The notes under the pieces: generated by a model | Databases searched by the model: none | What the model was told of the DNA's origin: nothing | What the model saw: the letters and a program-made list of their open reading frames with translations, nothing else | DNA from: Shewanella sp. OMA3-2 | GTDB taxonomy: Bacteria; Pseudomonadota; Gammaproteobacteria; Enterobacterales; Shewanellaceae | Assembly (NCBI RefSeq): GCF_021513195.1 | Contig: NZ_CP090974.1 | Coordinates: forward strand, 3,546,001 to 3,610,000 | Length of the DNA: 64,000 nucleotides | Reading direction: 5' to 3' | Shown here: positions 1-9,136 of the stretch, in pieces | Position numbering within the stretch: the stretch's first letter is position 1 | Layout of the letters: each line of letters opens with the position of its first letter | Made by a program: the position numbers and the translations under genes

Positions 1-970
1 GAACCTGGTGTTGAAGGCCAGGTGTTTCAGCCGCTGAGGTTGTAACCACTAGGGCAGCATTCACATCTTGGCGACTTTGATTAAAGAGATAAAAAGAACC
101 TGCAAAAGTCATTAATGCCGCAGCAGCAATAACGCCATACCAAAGCTTATTATTGTTTTCTTCTATATCGCCTAAAACTTCCTTAGCCGCTTGATCAATC
201 ATTTTATGATCGATCGGGACTTTTGATTGGCCGTAACCCGCCATTAATGCTCGTTCACACAACAAGTTAGTTAAGCGTGGAATGCCACCGCTATAGTGAT
301 GTAATCTGCGAATCGATTTAGCGGTAAACAAGGGCTCATGTCGTCCCGCCACTTGCAAACGATGTTGAATATAGAGGGCTAATTCAGACGGGTCTAAGGG
401 TAAAAGATGGTAGCGTGCGGTGATCCGCTGCGCCAGTTGACGTAGGTCTTGGCGCTTCAGTAACTGCTGCAATTCAGGCTGACCAATCAAAATCACCTGC
501 AATAATTTTTTGGTATCGGTTTCAAGGTTAGTCAGTAACCTCAGCTGCTCTAATACTTCCGAACGTAAATGCTGTGCTTCATCAATAATCAGTACCGTAT
601 TGCGGCCATTTTTATGATTATTCAATAAATACTGGCTTAATAAATCGGTCAGCTTTTTAATACTCGGATTATCAGCATAGGTGATTCCCAGCTCGTCACA
701 CAAAGTCGCTAATAACTCTTGTTCAGTTAGAGAAGGATTAAGAATAAAAGCCGTATCGGTATTTTCAGGAATTTGCTGTAATAAACACCTTGATACCGTA
801 GTTTTACCGGTACCAACCTCACCAGTTAACAACACAAAACCACCGGTTTCGCCTAAGCCATAAGTTAAGTGAACTAAAGCCTCTCGGTGACGATCACTTA
901 AGAACATGTAATGCGGATTAGGAGCAATGGAAAATGGATTATCGTTTAACCCATAAAAAGCTTTATACAT
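1..970 (-). CDS. ExeA/GspA-like AAA+ ATPase, C-terminus outside window
   Basis: Reading leftward from the ATG at 970 gives an open frame running off the window edge, so only about 323 residues are visible. It opens with the family signature MYKAFYGL..NPF. A Walker A motif GEVGTGKTT lies near residues 50-58 and a Walker B VLIIDEAQH near 126-134. One hydrophobic segment near residue 270-290 follows the ATPase module, as in ExeA/GspA-type proteins, which are inner-membrane ATPases whose periplasmic part often binds peptidoglycan and helps assemble the type II secretion outer-membrane ring. MshM-type pilus ATPases share this layout, so the exact role is not fixed; the missing C-terminus would decide. 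It is divergent from cca. Confidence 0.8.
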   Translation of the reverse strand, partial: MYKAFYGLNDNPFSIAPNPHYMFLSDRHREALVHLTYGLGETGGFVLLTGEVGTGKTTVSRCLLQQIPENTDTAFILNPSLTEQELLATLCDELGITYADNPSIKKLTDLLSQYLLNNHKNGRNTVLIIDEAQHLRSEVLEQLRLLTNLETDTKKLLQVILIGQPELQQLLKRQDLRQLAQRITARYHLLPLDPSELALYIQHRLQVAGRHEPLFTAKSIRRLHHYSGGIPRLTNLLCERALMAGYGQSKVPIDHKMIDQAAKEVLGDIEENNNKLWYGVIAAAALMTFAGSFYLFNQSRQDVNAALVVTTSAAETPGLQHQV

Positions 971-1098
971 ACTACTTAACACCCTTAACTAAAACTGACG
1001 GCTCAAGTTAATGCTTGCGAGGTAGCTTGTCAAAAGTTAGCCGCAAAAATCTAACTCTGGTAAGCTTTAACCCATCAATTAGCCAAATGTGATGTCAA

Positions 1099-2325
1099 AT
1101 GAAGATCTTTTTAGTCGGTGGCGCTGTGCGCGATAAATTACTTGGCCTTGCCATCAAAGATAAAGACTTTGTGGTGGTTGGTAGTAATGTTGAGGAAATG
1201 CTGGCACAAGGTTATCAGCAAGTCGGTAAAGATTTTCCGGTTTTTTTGCATCCTAAAACCCAACAAGAATATGCCCTCGCCAGAACAGAACGCAAAACGG
1301 GTAGCGGTTATCAAGGCTTTAGTTGCTATGTGTCTAACGATGTCACATTAGAACAAGACTTACTTCGTCGAGATTTAACCATCAATGCAATTGCAGAAGA
1401 TAAATCAGGCCAATTGTTTGATCCCTACGGCGGTATCAGTGATATTGAGCGAAAAGTACTACGCCATGTATCTGATGCTTTTATTGAAGACCCGCTAAGA
1501 GTATTGCGAGTAGCCCGGTTTGCTGCTCGTTTTCATCAACTAGGTTTTACTATCGCTCCAGAAACCCAAGCCTTAATGCAACACATTTCAGAATCCGGCG
1601 AGCTAACACATTTAACACCTGAACGTGTGTGGCAAGAAATAGATAAAGTCCTTAGCGGTGATAACCCAGAAATCTTTTTCAAAACATTACGTGACTGCGG
1701 CGCCCTAAAAGTCATTATGCCTGAAATTGATATTTTGTTTGGCATTCCACAACCAGAGAAATGGCACCCAGAAATTGATACTGGCATTCACACTTTAATG
1801 GTACTGGAACAAGCCAGTTTGCTGTCAACCGACAAAGCGGTTCGCTTTGCGGCATTAACCCATGATTTAGGTAAAGCAGTTAGCCCAAAAGAAACCTTAC
1901 CCAAACATCATGGTCATGGCCAAAAAGGCGTACCCATTATCAAACGGCTCAGTAAACGGTTGCGTGTGCCAAATGAGTATTGCGATTTAGCTATGCTAGT
2001 CAGCGATCAGCATCAAAATATTCACAATGCAGCAGAGCTGCGCGCCGAAACCATTATTAACATATTCAATAAAGCCGACTTTTGGCGTAAGCCACATAGA
2101 TTGGAACAACTTTTATTATGCAGCCATGCAGACATGCGTGGCAGAACCGGTTTTGAACATGCCGATTATCCTCAACAACACTACCTAACCGCATGTTTTA
2201 AAGTGGCCAGTAATATTGATGTGCAGCACATTATATCTGCAGGATTTACAGGCGCGGGAATTAAACAACAGTTACAACTTAAGCGGATTGAGCAAGTCAG
2301 CGAGTTTAAGCAAACTCAAACCTGA
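1099..2325 (+). CDS. cca: multifunctional CCA tRNA nucleotidyltransferase
   Basis: This 408-residue protein adds or repairs the 3' CCA end of tRNAs using CTP and ATP. The nucleotidyltransferase head shows GGAVRD at residues 8-13 and the metal-binding DKD at 21-23. The neck follows, with FDPYGG and RVLRVARFAARF. An HD phosphohydrolase domain with THDLGK near residue 255 marks the long gammaproteobacterial form, which also has phosphodiesterase and phosphatase activities. The length matches the family (about 410). It stands alone and is divergent from the ExeA-like gene, with about 130 bp between them that must contain both promoters. Confidence 0.97.
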   Translation: MKIFLVGGAVRDKLLGLAIKDKDFVVVGSNVEEMLAQGYQQVGKDFPVFLHPKTQQEYALARTERKTGSGYQGFSCYVSNDVTLEQDLLRRDLTINAIAEDKSGQLFDPYGGISDIERKVLRHVSDAFIEDPLRVLRVARFAARFHQLGFTIAPETQALMQHISESGELTHLTPERVWQEIDKVLSGDNPEIFFKTLRDCGALKVIMPEIDILFGIPQPEKWHPEIDTGIHTLMVLEQASLLSTDKAVRFAALTHDLGKAVSPKETLPKHHGHGQKGVPIIKRLSKRLRVPNEYCDLAMLVSDQHQNIHNAAELRAETIINIFNKADFWRKPHRLEQLLLCSHADMRGRTGFEHADYPQQHYLTACFKVASNIDVQHIISAGFTGAGIKQQLQLKRIEQVSEFKQTQT

Positions 2326-2604
2326 TAAATCACGCTAAAATGTTTATAAAAAACAATAATAAAAAGAGGATAAAGCTGTTTTTATTCCAACGTTTTTAGG
2401 ATAATCCACTCTTTATAATAACATTGCGATTGAAAAGACCTAATAAGCACCTAAATACTTGCAATTTTCATTTATTTAGCTATTTTAGTTAAACATTTTG
2501 CTTTTTGCCTATAGCATAAAAAAAAATGTGTGACATAATTACGCCGCTGCAAAGGCATAGGCTTTTGCGCTAAAACTACAACCTATATTTTAAAGGATTT
2601 ACCC

Positions 2605-2871
2605 ATGAACAAGAAAGTACTGATGATTGCTGCTGTTGCTATGACTGCTTTATTAGGTGGTTGTGCTAACACTACTGCTTTAGAAGAAAGCGTTGCAAAC
2701 TTAGGTAACAAAGTTGATCAACTATCTGCAGAAGTTGGTTCTTTAAAGTCTGAGCAAAGCAAATTATCTGCTGATGTTAAAGGCGCTAAAGCTGCTTCTA
2801 TGGACGCTCAAGCAGAAGCTAAACGTGCTAATGACCGTTTAGACAACATGGCTTCTTCTTACAAAAAGTAA
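2605..2871 (+). CDS. lpp: Lpp/OprI-family murein lipoprotein
   Basis: An 88-residue small lipoprotein. The N-terminus has two lysines, a hydrophobic stretch and the lipobox LLGGC, placing the lipidated cysteine at residue 20. The mature part is a heptad-patterned, alanine-rich coiled coil (alanine zipper) and ends in YKK, whose terminal lysine is the residue linked to peptidoglycan in Braun lipoprotein. It is preceded by AAAGGA at a good distance from the ATG. Base use is that of a highly expressed gene. The roughly 280 bp between cca and this gene are AT-rich and presumably carry its promoter, but I could not assign clean -35/-10 boxes. A strong hairpin follows the stop. Confidence 0.93.
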   Translation: MNKKVLMIAAVAMTALLGGCANTTALEESVANLGNKVDQLSAEVGSLKSEQSKLSADVKGAKAASMDAQAEAKRANDRLDNMASSYKK

Positions 2872-2915
2872 GAATTGCTATACAGAATTAGCTTATATCC
2901 ATAGGTTGATTATTA

Positions 2916-2966
2916 GGGCTTGAATCTAGTTCAACTGTTATACAGTTTGAATCTACTTCAAGCCTT
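2916..2966 (+). terminator. terminator hairpin after lpp
   Basis: Long imperfect stem with outer arms GGCTTGAA and TTCAAGCC and inner arms TCAACTG and CAGTTTGA, followed by TTAATTGTTT. It lies 45 bp after the lpp stop. Confidence 0.7.
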
Positions 2967-3346
2967 AATTGTTTCTGCTGTTTACGCTTTTATACAAGTG
3001 AATTCGATACCGAGCCACTTAGATGTTAGAAAGCGTAGATGTTAGAAAGCGTAGATACTAGAAAACTTAGATGTTAGAAGATTGGGATAATAAGAGTCTT
3101 ACATATTCATTGGGATTGTCTCGTTACAAACAACAGGCTTTATCAGCGATTGCCCTTCTATCTGTTGCGACCACTCAGACACGACTCCACTCACCTCATT
3201 CACAATACACTCGCCATTAACGACGAGCCATCATTTACCAACCAGCCCTTATTTAACCCGCAACTGGCAGAACAGTATTTACTTCTATCAATAGCTGAAT
3301 ATTATAAAAATTCCGTTACCGCCAGCCGGTAAACATGATTAACACC
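2967..3346. other. intergenic region lpp-rlmA, no convincing gene
   Basis: A 380-bp stretch between two convergent genes. It contains a 16-bp tandem repeat (3019-3081). A TTG-started 60-codon frame at 3150-3332 has no ribosome-binding site or recognisable domain, and I do not accept it as a gene. Nothing else is seen. Confidence 0.6.
3019..3081. repeat. 16-bp tandem repeat, four degenerate units
   Basis: Four consecutive units of the form TAGATGTTAGAAAGCG. The first two are almost identical and the third and fourth have diverged. It lies in non-coding DNA between the convergent lpp and rlmA genes. Confidence 0.8.
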
Positions 3347-4189
3347 CTAGCTTTTTTTCAGCACTATCACTTCAAACTCACACTTTAAGCCACTGATTGG
3401 TGATGACTTAATTTGGTGACGAATTTCATCATTAGCGCGCCAAGCAAACAAAGAGCTATCTAATAAATTAACCGCCTGCTCACCTGTAACATCAATTTCA
3501 AAAGAAACTTGTTGCTGCGACTCAATACTCAAACGTTTAGGAATATTAAGTTGTGATGGCTTTTCGACTAAATCAGGATAAACATGTTGTTTAATTTGCC
3601 ATAAATGTTGGTTGCTTGGTTGAACTAACACAATTCGACCCGCTTCTTTTAAGACTCTAAGGCATTCTTGACCTTTGATCGGCGCATCAAATAAGGTCAC
3701 CACATCCATACTGTGATTGGTAAATGGTAGCACCTTGGTAGAACAAAAAATTAAACTTGCTGGAGTGTTAGCTTTAGACGCAGCAAACAACGCATTCTCC
3801 GCATCTGACACGCCCCAAACCGCCATCGGCTGGGTGATGCCCTCAGACATTAAATATTGATGTATTTGAGTTAAATAAAACCCATCACCGCATTGGTAAT
3901 CCAGCCAATTGATCTCATGTTCAGCGGTTGCCGTTAACGCCAACATCTGTTGTTGCAACGTATCCACTAAAGGTTGAAAAACCCCGCTTTGTAATAAAAA
4001 TTGGCGCGCACGCATTTGTTGGCGTGAAATAGAAGATTGAGGAGTTTTCGCTTTCACTTTTACTAATGGATAGTAGCCCTGCTCAAGGCGGTCAAAATGA
4101 TGCTTAGCTTCGCAATAAAAGCCTTTAGAAGCTTCGTGTTGATGCAATGGTAGAGCGCAAGTCGGGCAAACTAAAGGTAAGGTCATCAT
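3347..4189 (-). CDS. rlmA: 23S rRNA (guanine-N1)-methyltransferase RlmA-type
   Basis: This 280-residue protein probably methylates N1 of G745 in helix 35 of 23S rRNA with S-adenosylmethionine. The N-terminal zinc site is visible as C8, C11, C26 and H30 (CPTC..CEAKHHFD), the diagnostic feature of the RlmA/RrmA family. It is followed by QGYYPLV, also typical. A SAM-binding motif (LDYQCGDGFY) lies near residues 97-106 and a late strand motif GRIVLVQPSNQHL near 195. Length is close to the family norm of about 270. It is transcribed away from uppP's direction of reading only by position: both are on the minus strand, with a terminator between them. Confidence 0.9.
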   Translation of the reverse strand: MMTLPLVCPTCALPLHQHEASKGFYCEAKHHFDRLEQGYYPLVKVKAKTPQSSISRQQMRARQFLLQSGVFQPLVDTLQQQMLALTATAEHEINWLDYQCGDGFYLTQIHQYLMSEGITQPMAVWGVSDAENALFAASKANTPASLIFCSTKVLPFTNHSMDVVTLFDAPIKGQECLRVLKEAGRIVLVQPSNQHLWQIKQHVYPDLVEKPSQLNIPKRLSIESQQQVSFEIDVTGEQAVNLLDSSLFAWRANDEIRHQIKSSPISGLKCEFEVIVLKKS

Positions 4190-4231
4190 ATTTTAAATAA
4201 ACTTTTAATGGGGAAGATAAAAACTAGCAAT

Positions 4232-4258
4232 AAAAAACGGGTAAATCTACCCGTTTAG
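4232..4258 (-). terminator. terminator downstream of uppP
   Basis: On the minus strand the stem AAACGGGTA / TACCCGTTT with a four-base loop is followed by T-rich sequence. It sits just past the uppP stop. Confidence 0.8.
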
Positions 4259-4282
4259 TGCATTATTCATTAGCACAATCTA

Positions 4283-5082
4283 CTATAAGTACAATAAACC
4301 AAGCAGTATGCTACCTAATATGAGTCGGTAAATCACAAAGGGAGTCATACCAATTTGACTAATAAATTTTAAAAAGTAGTGAATACACACATAAGCAGCA
4401 AAAAAGGATACCACCAAGCCTAAACTTAGGGCTTGATAATCAATTGGTAACGGGCTTTGGGTAAGATCTTTAATGACTAAAATAGCTGCGCCACAGCTAA
4501 CCGGTATCGACATTAAAAATGAAAAACGCGCCGCGGCTTCACGCGTCAAGCCTAACATTAGCGCCGCTGTCATAGTGGCACCTGAGCGAGATGTGCCGGT
4601 ATTAATGCCATCGCTTGTGCAATACCAATTAACAACGCTTTTTTCCAACCCATTTGAAATTCATTCAATTGTGCCTTTGACATGCGATCCGCAACCCATA
4701 ACAACAGGCCAAAAAAGATAGTCGTTATCGCAATAACAAATGTATTACGCAAATGTGTTTCGATAAAATCTTTTGCTAAAAAACCCACTATCACCGCAGG
4801 TATTGTAGCTAACACAATCCACCAGGATAATTTACTTTCCTGGGTTTGAGTTTTTGTCACTAAACTTTTAGTCCACGCCTTTGTCAGCGACACAATTTCA
4901 ACACGAAAGTAAATAATAACGGCAAAGAGCGAACCGGTATTAACTGCCACATCAAAAGAGAGCCCTTGATCTTCCCACCCCAACAATTGAGCCGGCAGAA
5001 TTAAATGTCCCGAACTTGATATAGGCAAAAATTCAGTTAACCCTTGAATTAACGCTAAAAATATAACTTGTAACGATTCCAT
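4283..5082 (-). CDS. uppP: undecaprenyl-diphosphatase UppP/BacA (one-base frameshift)
   Basis: Integral membrane enzyme that dephosphorylates undecaprenyl diphosphate to recycle the lipid carrier for peptidoglycan and related glycans. The N-terminal motif [10 protein letters not shown] is intact. The second signature, PGTSRSG, is split: the upstream frame ends in [12 protein letters not shown] while another frame continues [16 protein letters not shown]. Inserting one C at 4596-4597 (plus strand CCGGT to CCCGGT) restores [12 protein letters not shown] and a 266-residue protein, the normal family length. The break therefore lies exactly in the catalytic loop. Several other genes here miss one base in the same way, so an error in the sequence is more likely than true inactivation, although loss would be tolerated if PgpB-type phosphatases are present. 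Confidence 0.9.
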
Positions 5083-5217
5083 ATTTGTCCTTGTATAGAT
5101 AACATCTTTGGTATTTTACTAATATTTACATCTACTTAAAAATTACAGAATCTTAAACATACAGGTGCTGAAATAATTACAGTATTAAACAGTCATCACT
5201 TGAACTAAGAGTCACGC

Positions 5218-5730
5218 TCAAGCGCTTGTATAACGTAATTGGTCTGGAAAAACAAAATCGACCGGCCAGAGCTGTTGCTGCTGTTTATTATATTGCTGCC
5301 AAAGTGTTTCATAAGACAGGCCTACTGTAGGATGTAAAACATTAGGCGCTAATTCAGCCAGCGGCCAAAGCACAAAAGCATTGAATAAAATTTCACCACG
5401 GGGCAACTCAACGGGCTCAGCCGTTATCTTGTCGTCATAAAGTAACAAATCAATGTCTAAACTCCGCGGGCTAAATTTTTTCTCACTTCGAATACGGCCA
5501 TTGGTTTGCTCAATCATCTTAAAAACAGCCACAACCTCAGCAATAGACATTTCAGTCTCAGCACTGGCAACCATATTTAAAAAGTTAGTCCCTTTAAACC
5601 CTACCGACTCGCTTTCATACACTCGTGATAAAGATAATTGGCCAAAATGCTGTTGTAAATCTAACAGGCCAGCCTTAAGGTGTTGTTCAGGTTCAATATT
5701 CGTTCCTAAACTGATATAAATCTTTGCCAT
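5218..5730 (-). CDS. folK: HPPK, 6-hydroxymethyl-7,8-dihydropterin pyrophosphokinase
   Basis: This 170-residue enzyme transfers pyrophosphate from ATP to 6-hydroxymethyl-dihydropterin in folate synthesis. Family features are the N-terminal SLGTNIEP, the loop FLNMVAS, and the ATP/Mg2+ motif PRSLDIDLLLYDD near residues 88-100, followed by LPHP-like positions (LPRGEILFNAFVLWPLAELAP). Length fits the family (about 160). It lies 50 bp downstream of folB on the same strand, so the two folate genes are probably co-transcribed; FolB makes the substrate of FolK. Confidence 0.95.
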   Translation of the reverse strand: MAKIYISLGTNIEPEQHLKAGLLDLQQHFGQLSLSRVYESESVGFKGTNFLNMVASAETEMSIAEVVAVFKMIEQTNGRIRSEKKFSPRSLDIDLLLYDDKITAEPVELPRGEILFNAFVLWPLAELAPNVLHPTVGLSYETLWQQYNKQQQQLWPVDFVFPDQLRYTSA

Positions 5731-5782
5731 TAAGTTTACTCGTCCACGCTAGGTTAAAAAGTGATTCATCATGAGGTGAAGA

Positions 5783-6135
5783 TTAAATGTGGCCACGTTC
5801 AATCACAACACCGACTGAATCAGCATGTGGCACTGCGCCAGGCTTCATCACCACAACCTTAACCCAAGGTACGTTAAACTCACTGAGTAAACACTGGGCA
5901 ATCATCTCTGCAACGGTTTCAATCAGCTCAATAGGTTTTTCAATAATCAGCGCGGTTAAACGATTTGAAACGGTTTCATAACATAAGGCCTGTTGGTAAT
6001 TGTCACTGGCCGCAGCTAAGCGATTATCCCAAGCCATATCTAAATCAATCAATAGGGTTTGATGGATCTTTTTTCCCATTCATAAATCCCTATCACAGTG
6101 TCAATTTTTAACTGCCGAATAAGTACTTTATCCAT
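5783..6135 (-). CDS. folB: dihydroneopterin aldolase FolB (one-base frameshift)
   Basis: Converts dihydroneopterin to 6-hydroxymethyl-dihydropterin plus glycolaldehyde, the step before FolK. A naive reading starts at an internal ATG at 6079, but the true N-terminus is upstream in another frame: from the ATG at 6135 it reads MDKVLIRQLKIDTVIGIYEW. That is the classic FolB start, including the ligand-binding segment before EWEKK. Adding one A to the six-base run at 6069-6074 joins the halves as EWEKKIHQTLLIDLD and gives 117 residues, the usual length. The C-terminal part keeps the conserved lysine near V.V.KPGA. It heads the folB-folK pair and is divergent from plsY. Confidence 0.88.
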
Positions 6136-6377
6136 CTGAAGCTCCATAAAATAGCCTTGAGAGACCTTGTTCAAAATTAATTCCAAATAAACAGTGATAT
6201 TCTCACCATCTGGTCTTTTGCCCGCACGCTTAAAGCAGTAGGATAAGCCAATACAAAAACAAAGGTAACGAATTTAATTCATACCACGGAAGCGTTTTTG
6301 ATTTTTGCAAAATGATTTGCAATAGCGCATTAAAAAATTATGCGCGATAATACCCTAAGACGAGTAAGGAAACCAAT

Positions 6378-6989
6378 TTGAACACCATAGCTTTGACCAT
6401 TTTGATGATAATAATCGCTTATTTAGCAGGTTCTATCTCGAGTGCGATACTGGTTTGTAAAATGAGAGGTTTACCTGATCCAAGAGAACAAGGTTCTGGC
6501 AACCCAGGGGCCACCAATGTGTTACGCATTGGTGGCGCAAGTTCGGCAATATTAGTGTTATTTTTCGATATGCTTAAAGGTGCAATCCCATCTTATTTAA
6601 GTTATTTAATGGGATTAGATGCTGCCTCTTTAGGTTTTATTGCCGTAGCGGCATGCTTAGGTCATATCTATCCTGTCTTTTTTCAATTTAAAGGGGGCAA
6701 AGGTGTTGCCACCGCATTTGGTGCTATGGCCCCTATTGGTCATGATCTTGCTCTGTGTTTAGTTGCCACATGGATTGTATTGGTCATTATTACCCGTTAT
6801 TCATCGGTATCGGCAATGGCTGCCGCTTTACTGGCACCGGTTTACACTTGGTTATTAGACGAGCGTTTTGTGCTCCCTGTGGCAATGTTATCAACACTGA
6901 TATTAATTCGGCATAAAGATAATATTGAGCGGTTACGTATTGGTGAAGAAAGTAAGCTCACCCGTAAAAGAAGCAATAAAAAAGCTTAG
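6378..6989 (+). CDS. plsY: glycerol-3-phosphate acyltransferase PlsY
   Basis: Inner-membrane enzyme that acylates glycerol-3-phosphate from acyl-phosphate, the first step of phospholipid synthesis. The 203-residue protein has about five membrane segments. It shows the three family motifs: SGNPGATN at residues 40-47, the glycine-rich phosphate loop FKGGKGVAT near 103-111, and a third near the C-terminus ([10 protein letters not shown]). The start is TTG at 6378, chosen because AAGGAAA lies just upstream and the family alignment begins there. The basic C-terminal tail ([10 protein letters not shown]) is typical. It is divergent from folB, with 240 bp between them. Confidence 0.94.
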   Translation: MNTIALTILMIIIAYLAGSISSAILVCKMRGLPDPREQGSGNPGATNVLRIGGASSAILVLFFDMLKGAIPSYLSYLMGLDAASLGFIAVAACLGHIYPVFFQFKGGKGVATAFGAMAPIGHDLALCLVATWIVLVIITRYSSVSAMAAALLAPVYTWLLDERFVLPVAMLSTLILIRHKDNIERLRIGEESKLTRKRSNKKA

Positions 6990-7014
6990 CGGTTTTAAAC
7001 ACGCTAAGCTTTTC
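6980..7014. terminator. bidirectional terminator between plsY and tsaD
   Basis: Stem AGCTTAGCG / CGCTAAGCT flanked by A- and T-runs on both sides. It overlaps the end of plsY and lies downstream of the convergent tsaD. Confidence 0.8.
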
Positions 7015-7056
7015 TAATATTGTAAACAATTTAAACGGTACAGGGTTATCGATAGA

Positions 7057-8069
7057 CTATACCGCAGGTAAGGTATCTAACGGCCAACGTGGTACCCCTT
7101 TAACCGCTAAGTCTTCCACTTGTCCCGCTTTTAAGCGCTGCATACCGGCGTAGGCAATCATGGCACCATTGTCAGTACAGAACTCGCCACGAGGATAATA
7201 CACCTTGCCCCCCATATCCCGCATCATCTTAGCCAATGAGTCTCTTAAGCGCGTATTGGCGCTTACACCACCTGCTATGACTAACCGTTTATAACCCGTC
7301 AGTTTTAATGCACGCTTACATTTAATAGCCAGCGTATCAACTACCGCCTCTTCAAACGCTCTAGCGATATTAGCATGTGTTTGTTCATCTTTTGGCTCAG
7401 CGGCAATCGTATTAGCCGCAAAGGTTTTAAGACCAGAAAAACTGAAATCAAGACCAGGGCGATCGGTCATTGGACGCGGGAAACGATAACCCACATCAAG
7501 ACCTTTCGCGGCTAATTTAGCTAACCGTGGCCCACCAGGATAATCTAAGCCTAATAATTTTGCCGTTTTATCAAACGCTTCACCGGCGGCATCATCAACA
7601 GACTCACCTAATACTTGGTATTGGCCAATACCTTCAACCTGCACTAGCATTGAATGTCCCCCCGACACCAACAAGGCTACAAACGGAAACTCAGGGGCAT
7701 CATCCTCCAGCATAGGCGCAAGTAAATGCCCTTCCATATGATGCACCCCTACCGCAGGTTTGTCCCAGGCATAAGCTAGCGATCGCCCAACACAAGCACC
7801 TACCAACAAAGCGCCAATTAAACCGGCCCCTTGGTGAAAGCAACGCCATCAATATCATCAATTGACGAGTTAGCTTCTGCTAAAGCTTGTTTAATTAGCG
7901 GAACAATTTTACGCACATGGTCACGAGACGCTAATTCAGGTACAACACCGCCATAGTCCGCATGTAGCTTTACTTGGCTATACAATACGTGAGAAAGTAA
8001 ACCTTGCTGATCATCATAAATCGCGATGCCAGTCTCATCACATGATGTTTCAATACCAATTATGCGCAT
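7057..8069 (-). CDS. tsaD: tRNA t6A threonylcarbamoyltransferase TsaD (one-base frameshift)
   Basis: Catalytic subunit, with TsaB and TsaE, that transfers threonylcarbamoyl to A37 of ANN-decoding tRNAs; essential in most bacteria. The N-terminal part reads [14 protein letters not shown] and ends after AFTKGP. The rest resumes in another frame with [14 protein letters not shown] and the metal-binding HHMEGH. One missing C at 7823-7824 explains it: repair gives [14 protein letters not shown] and a 337-residue protein, exactly the usual length. The start at 8069 is chosen over 8084 because the family begins [12 protein letters not shown]. An essential gene broken this way points to a sequence error. 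It is divergent from rpsU, the conserved arrangement in gammaproteobacteria. Confidence 0.93.
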
Positions 8070-8379
8070 AATGTCTCGTTCCAATAAATAAGGCGGCTAA
8101 TTCTAGCGCTTGATGCGATTTTTCTCCAGATAAAATCTGTATCGTCTTCAGCTGGACACTCAAAGATCATTTTTGATCGCCGATCTGATCACAAAAACAA
8201 CTAGTTATTGTGATTAGACCCGATGAAGTGCAGACAATCAGAACAAGGGGTTTACAAAGACCCTTGCCTCGGTGTAAAATTCCGCACCATTTTAATTAGC
8301 CTTTGGCTATTTAAAAGTTTAAGTTAAACAACTAAAACATTTAATATCCAACTCAACTACACCTAAGGGGTGATGGCGT

Positions 8380-8595
8380 ATGCCAATTATTAAAGTACGT
8401 GAAAACGAACCATTCGACGTAGCTCTACGTCGTTTCAAGCGCTCTTGTGAAAAAGCTGGTATCTTAGCGGATGTGCGTGCTCGTGAATTCTACGAGAAGC
8501 CAACTACTGCTCGTAAGCGTGCAAAAGCTGCTGCAGTTAAACGTCTAGCTAAAAAGCTTTCTCGCGAAAACGCACGTCGCGTACGTTTATATTAA
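8380..8595 (+). CDS. rpsU: 30S ribosomal protein S21
   Basis: A 71-residue basic protein, [20 protein letters not shown] onward, the full-length gammaproteobacterial S21 that joins the 30S platform near the anti-Shine-Dalgarno helix. It is preceded by AAGGGGTGA at a suitable distance. It is the first gene of the macromolecular-synthesis cluster rpsU-yqeY-dnaG-rpoD. The 295 bp upstream, shared with divergent tsaD, should hold its promoter. Confidence 0.98.
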   Translation: MPIIKVRENEPFDVALRRFKRSCEKAGILADVRAREFYEKPTTARKRAKAAAVKRLAKKLSRENARRVRLY

Positions 8596-8602
8596 TCTCA
8601 TT

Positions 8603-9046
8603 ATGAGCCTAATTGATCAGCTAAAAGAGCAGATGAAAGATGCTATGCGTGCCAAAGAAAAGGTGCGCTTAGGTACTATTCGTATGGCACTCGCTGCCAT
8701 CAAACAAGTTGAAGTGGATACCCGCGAAACCTTGAATGATGAACAAGTGATAGCTATCTTAACCAAAATGGTCAAGCAACGTCGTGATTCAATGTCTCAA
8801 TATGAAGCAGCGAATCGCCCTGAGCTTGCACAAGTAGAAGCGGATGAAATTCAAGTAATTGAAACTTTCTTACCGACACCATTAACTGAAACGGAAATTG
8901 CGACGATTATCGACGCAACTATCGTAAAAGTAGGTGCTACTAACATGGCGGATATGGGCAAAGTAATGGGAGCATTAAAATCTGAAGTTCAAGGCCGTGC
9001 AGATATGAGTGCCATCGGTGCTTTAATCCGCGCAAAATTGAAGTAA
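8603..9046 (+). CDS. GatB/YqeY-domain protein
   Basis: A 147-residue YqeY-family protein: an N-terminal helical bundle (MSLIDQLKEQMKDAMRAKE) and a C-terminal small helical domain resembling the tRNA-binding tail of GatB. It carries the conserved ...ADMGKVMGALK...GRADMS..., seen in both GatB and YqeY. Its biochemical role is not established; a link to tRNA-dependent amidation is only inferred from the domain. It begins 7 bp after rpsU and is almost always found between rpsU and dnaG in this group, so it is certainly co-transcribed with rpsU. Confidence 0.92.
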   Translation: MSLIDQLKEQMKDAMRAKEKVRLGTIRMALAAIKQVEVDTRETLNDEQVIAILTKMVKQRRDSMSQYEAANRPELAQVEADEIQVIETFLPTPLTETEIATIIDATIVKVGATNMADMGKVMGALKSEVQGRADMSAIGALIRAKLK

Positions 9047-9065
9047 TCAGGCGTTAATGTTGAAT

Positions 9066-9096
9066 AAGCCGTGCACCTGCACGGCTTGTTTGTTTA
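9066..9096 (+). terminator. terminator/attenuator between yqeY and dnaG
   Basis: GC-rich stem AAGCCGTGCA / TGCACGGCTT followed by GTTTGTTT. In this operon a terminator upstream of dnaG is known in Escherichia coli to keep primase levels low; the same role is inferred here. Confidence 0.75.
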
Positions 9097-9136
9097 CATC
9101 AATTGATAAAGTGACTTCGAGAATATATAACAATCA

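Noticed and set aside
3150..3332. 60-codon TTG-started frame between lpp and rlmA
   Set aside because: No ribosome-binding site, no recognisable domain, and it lies between convergent genes.
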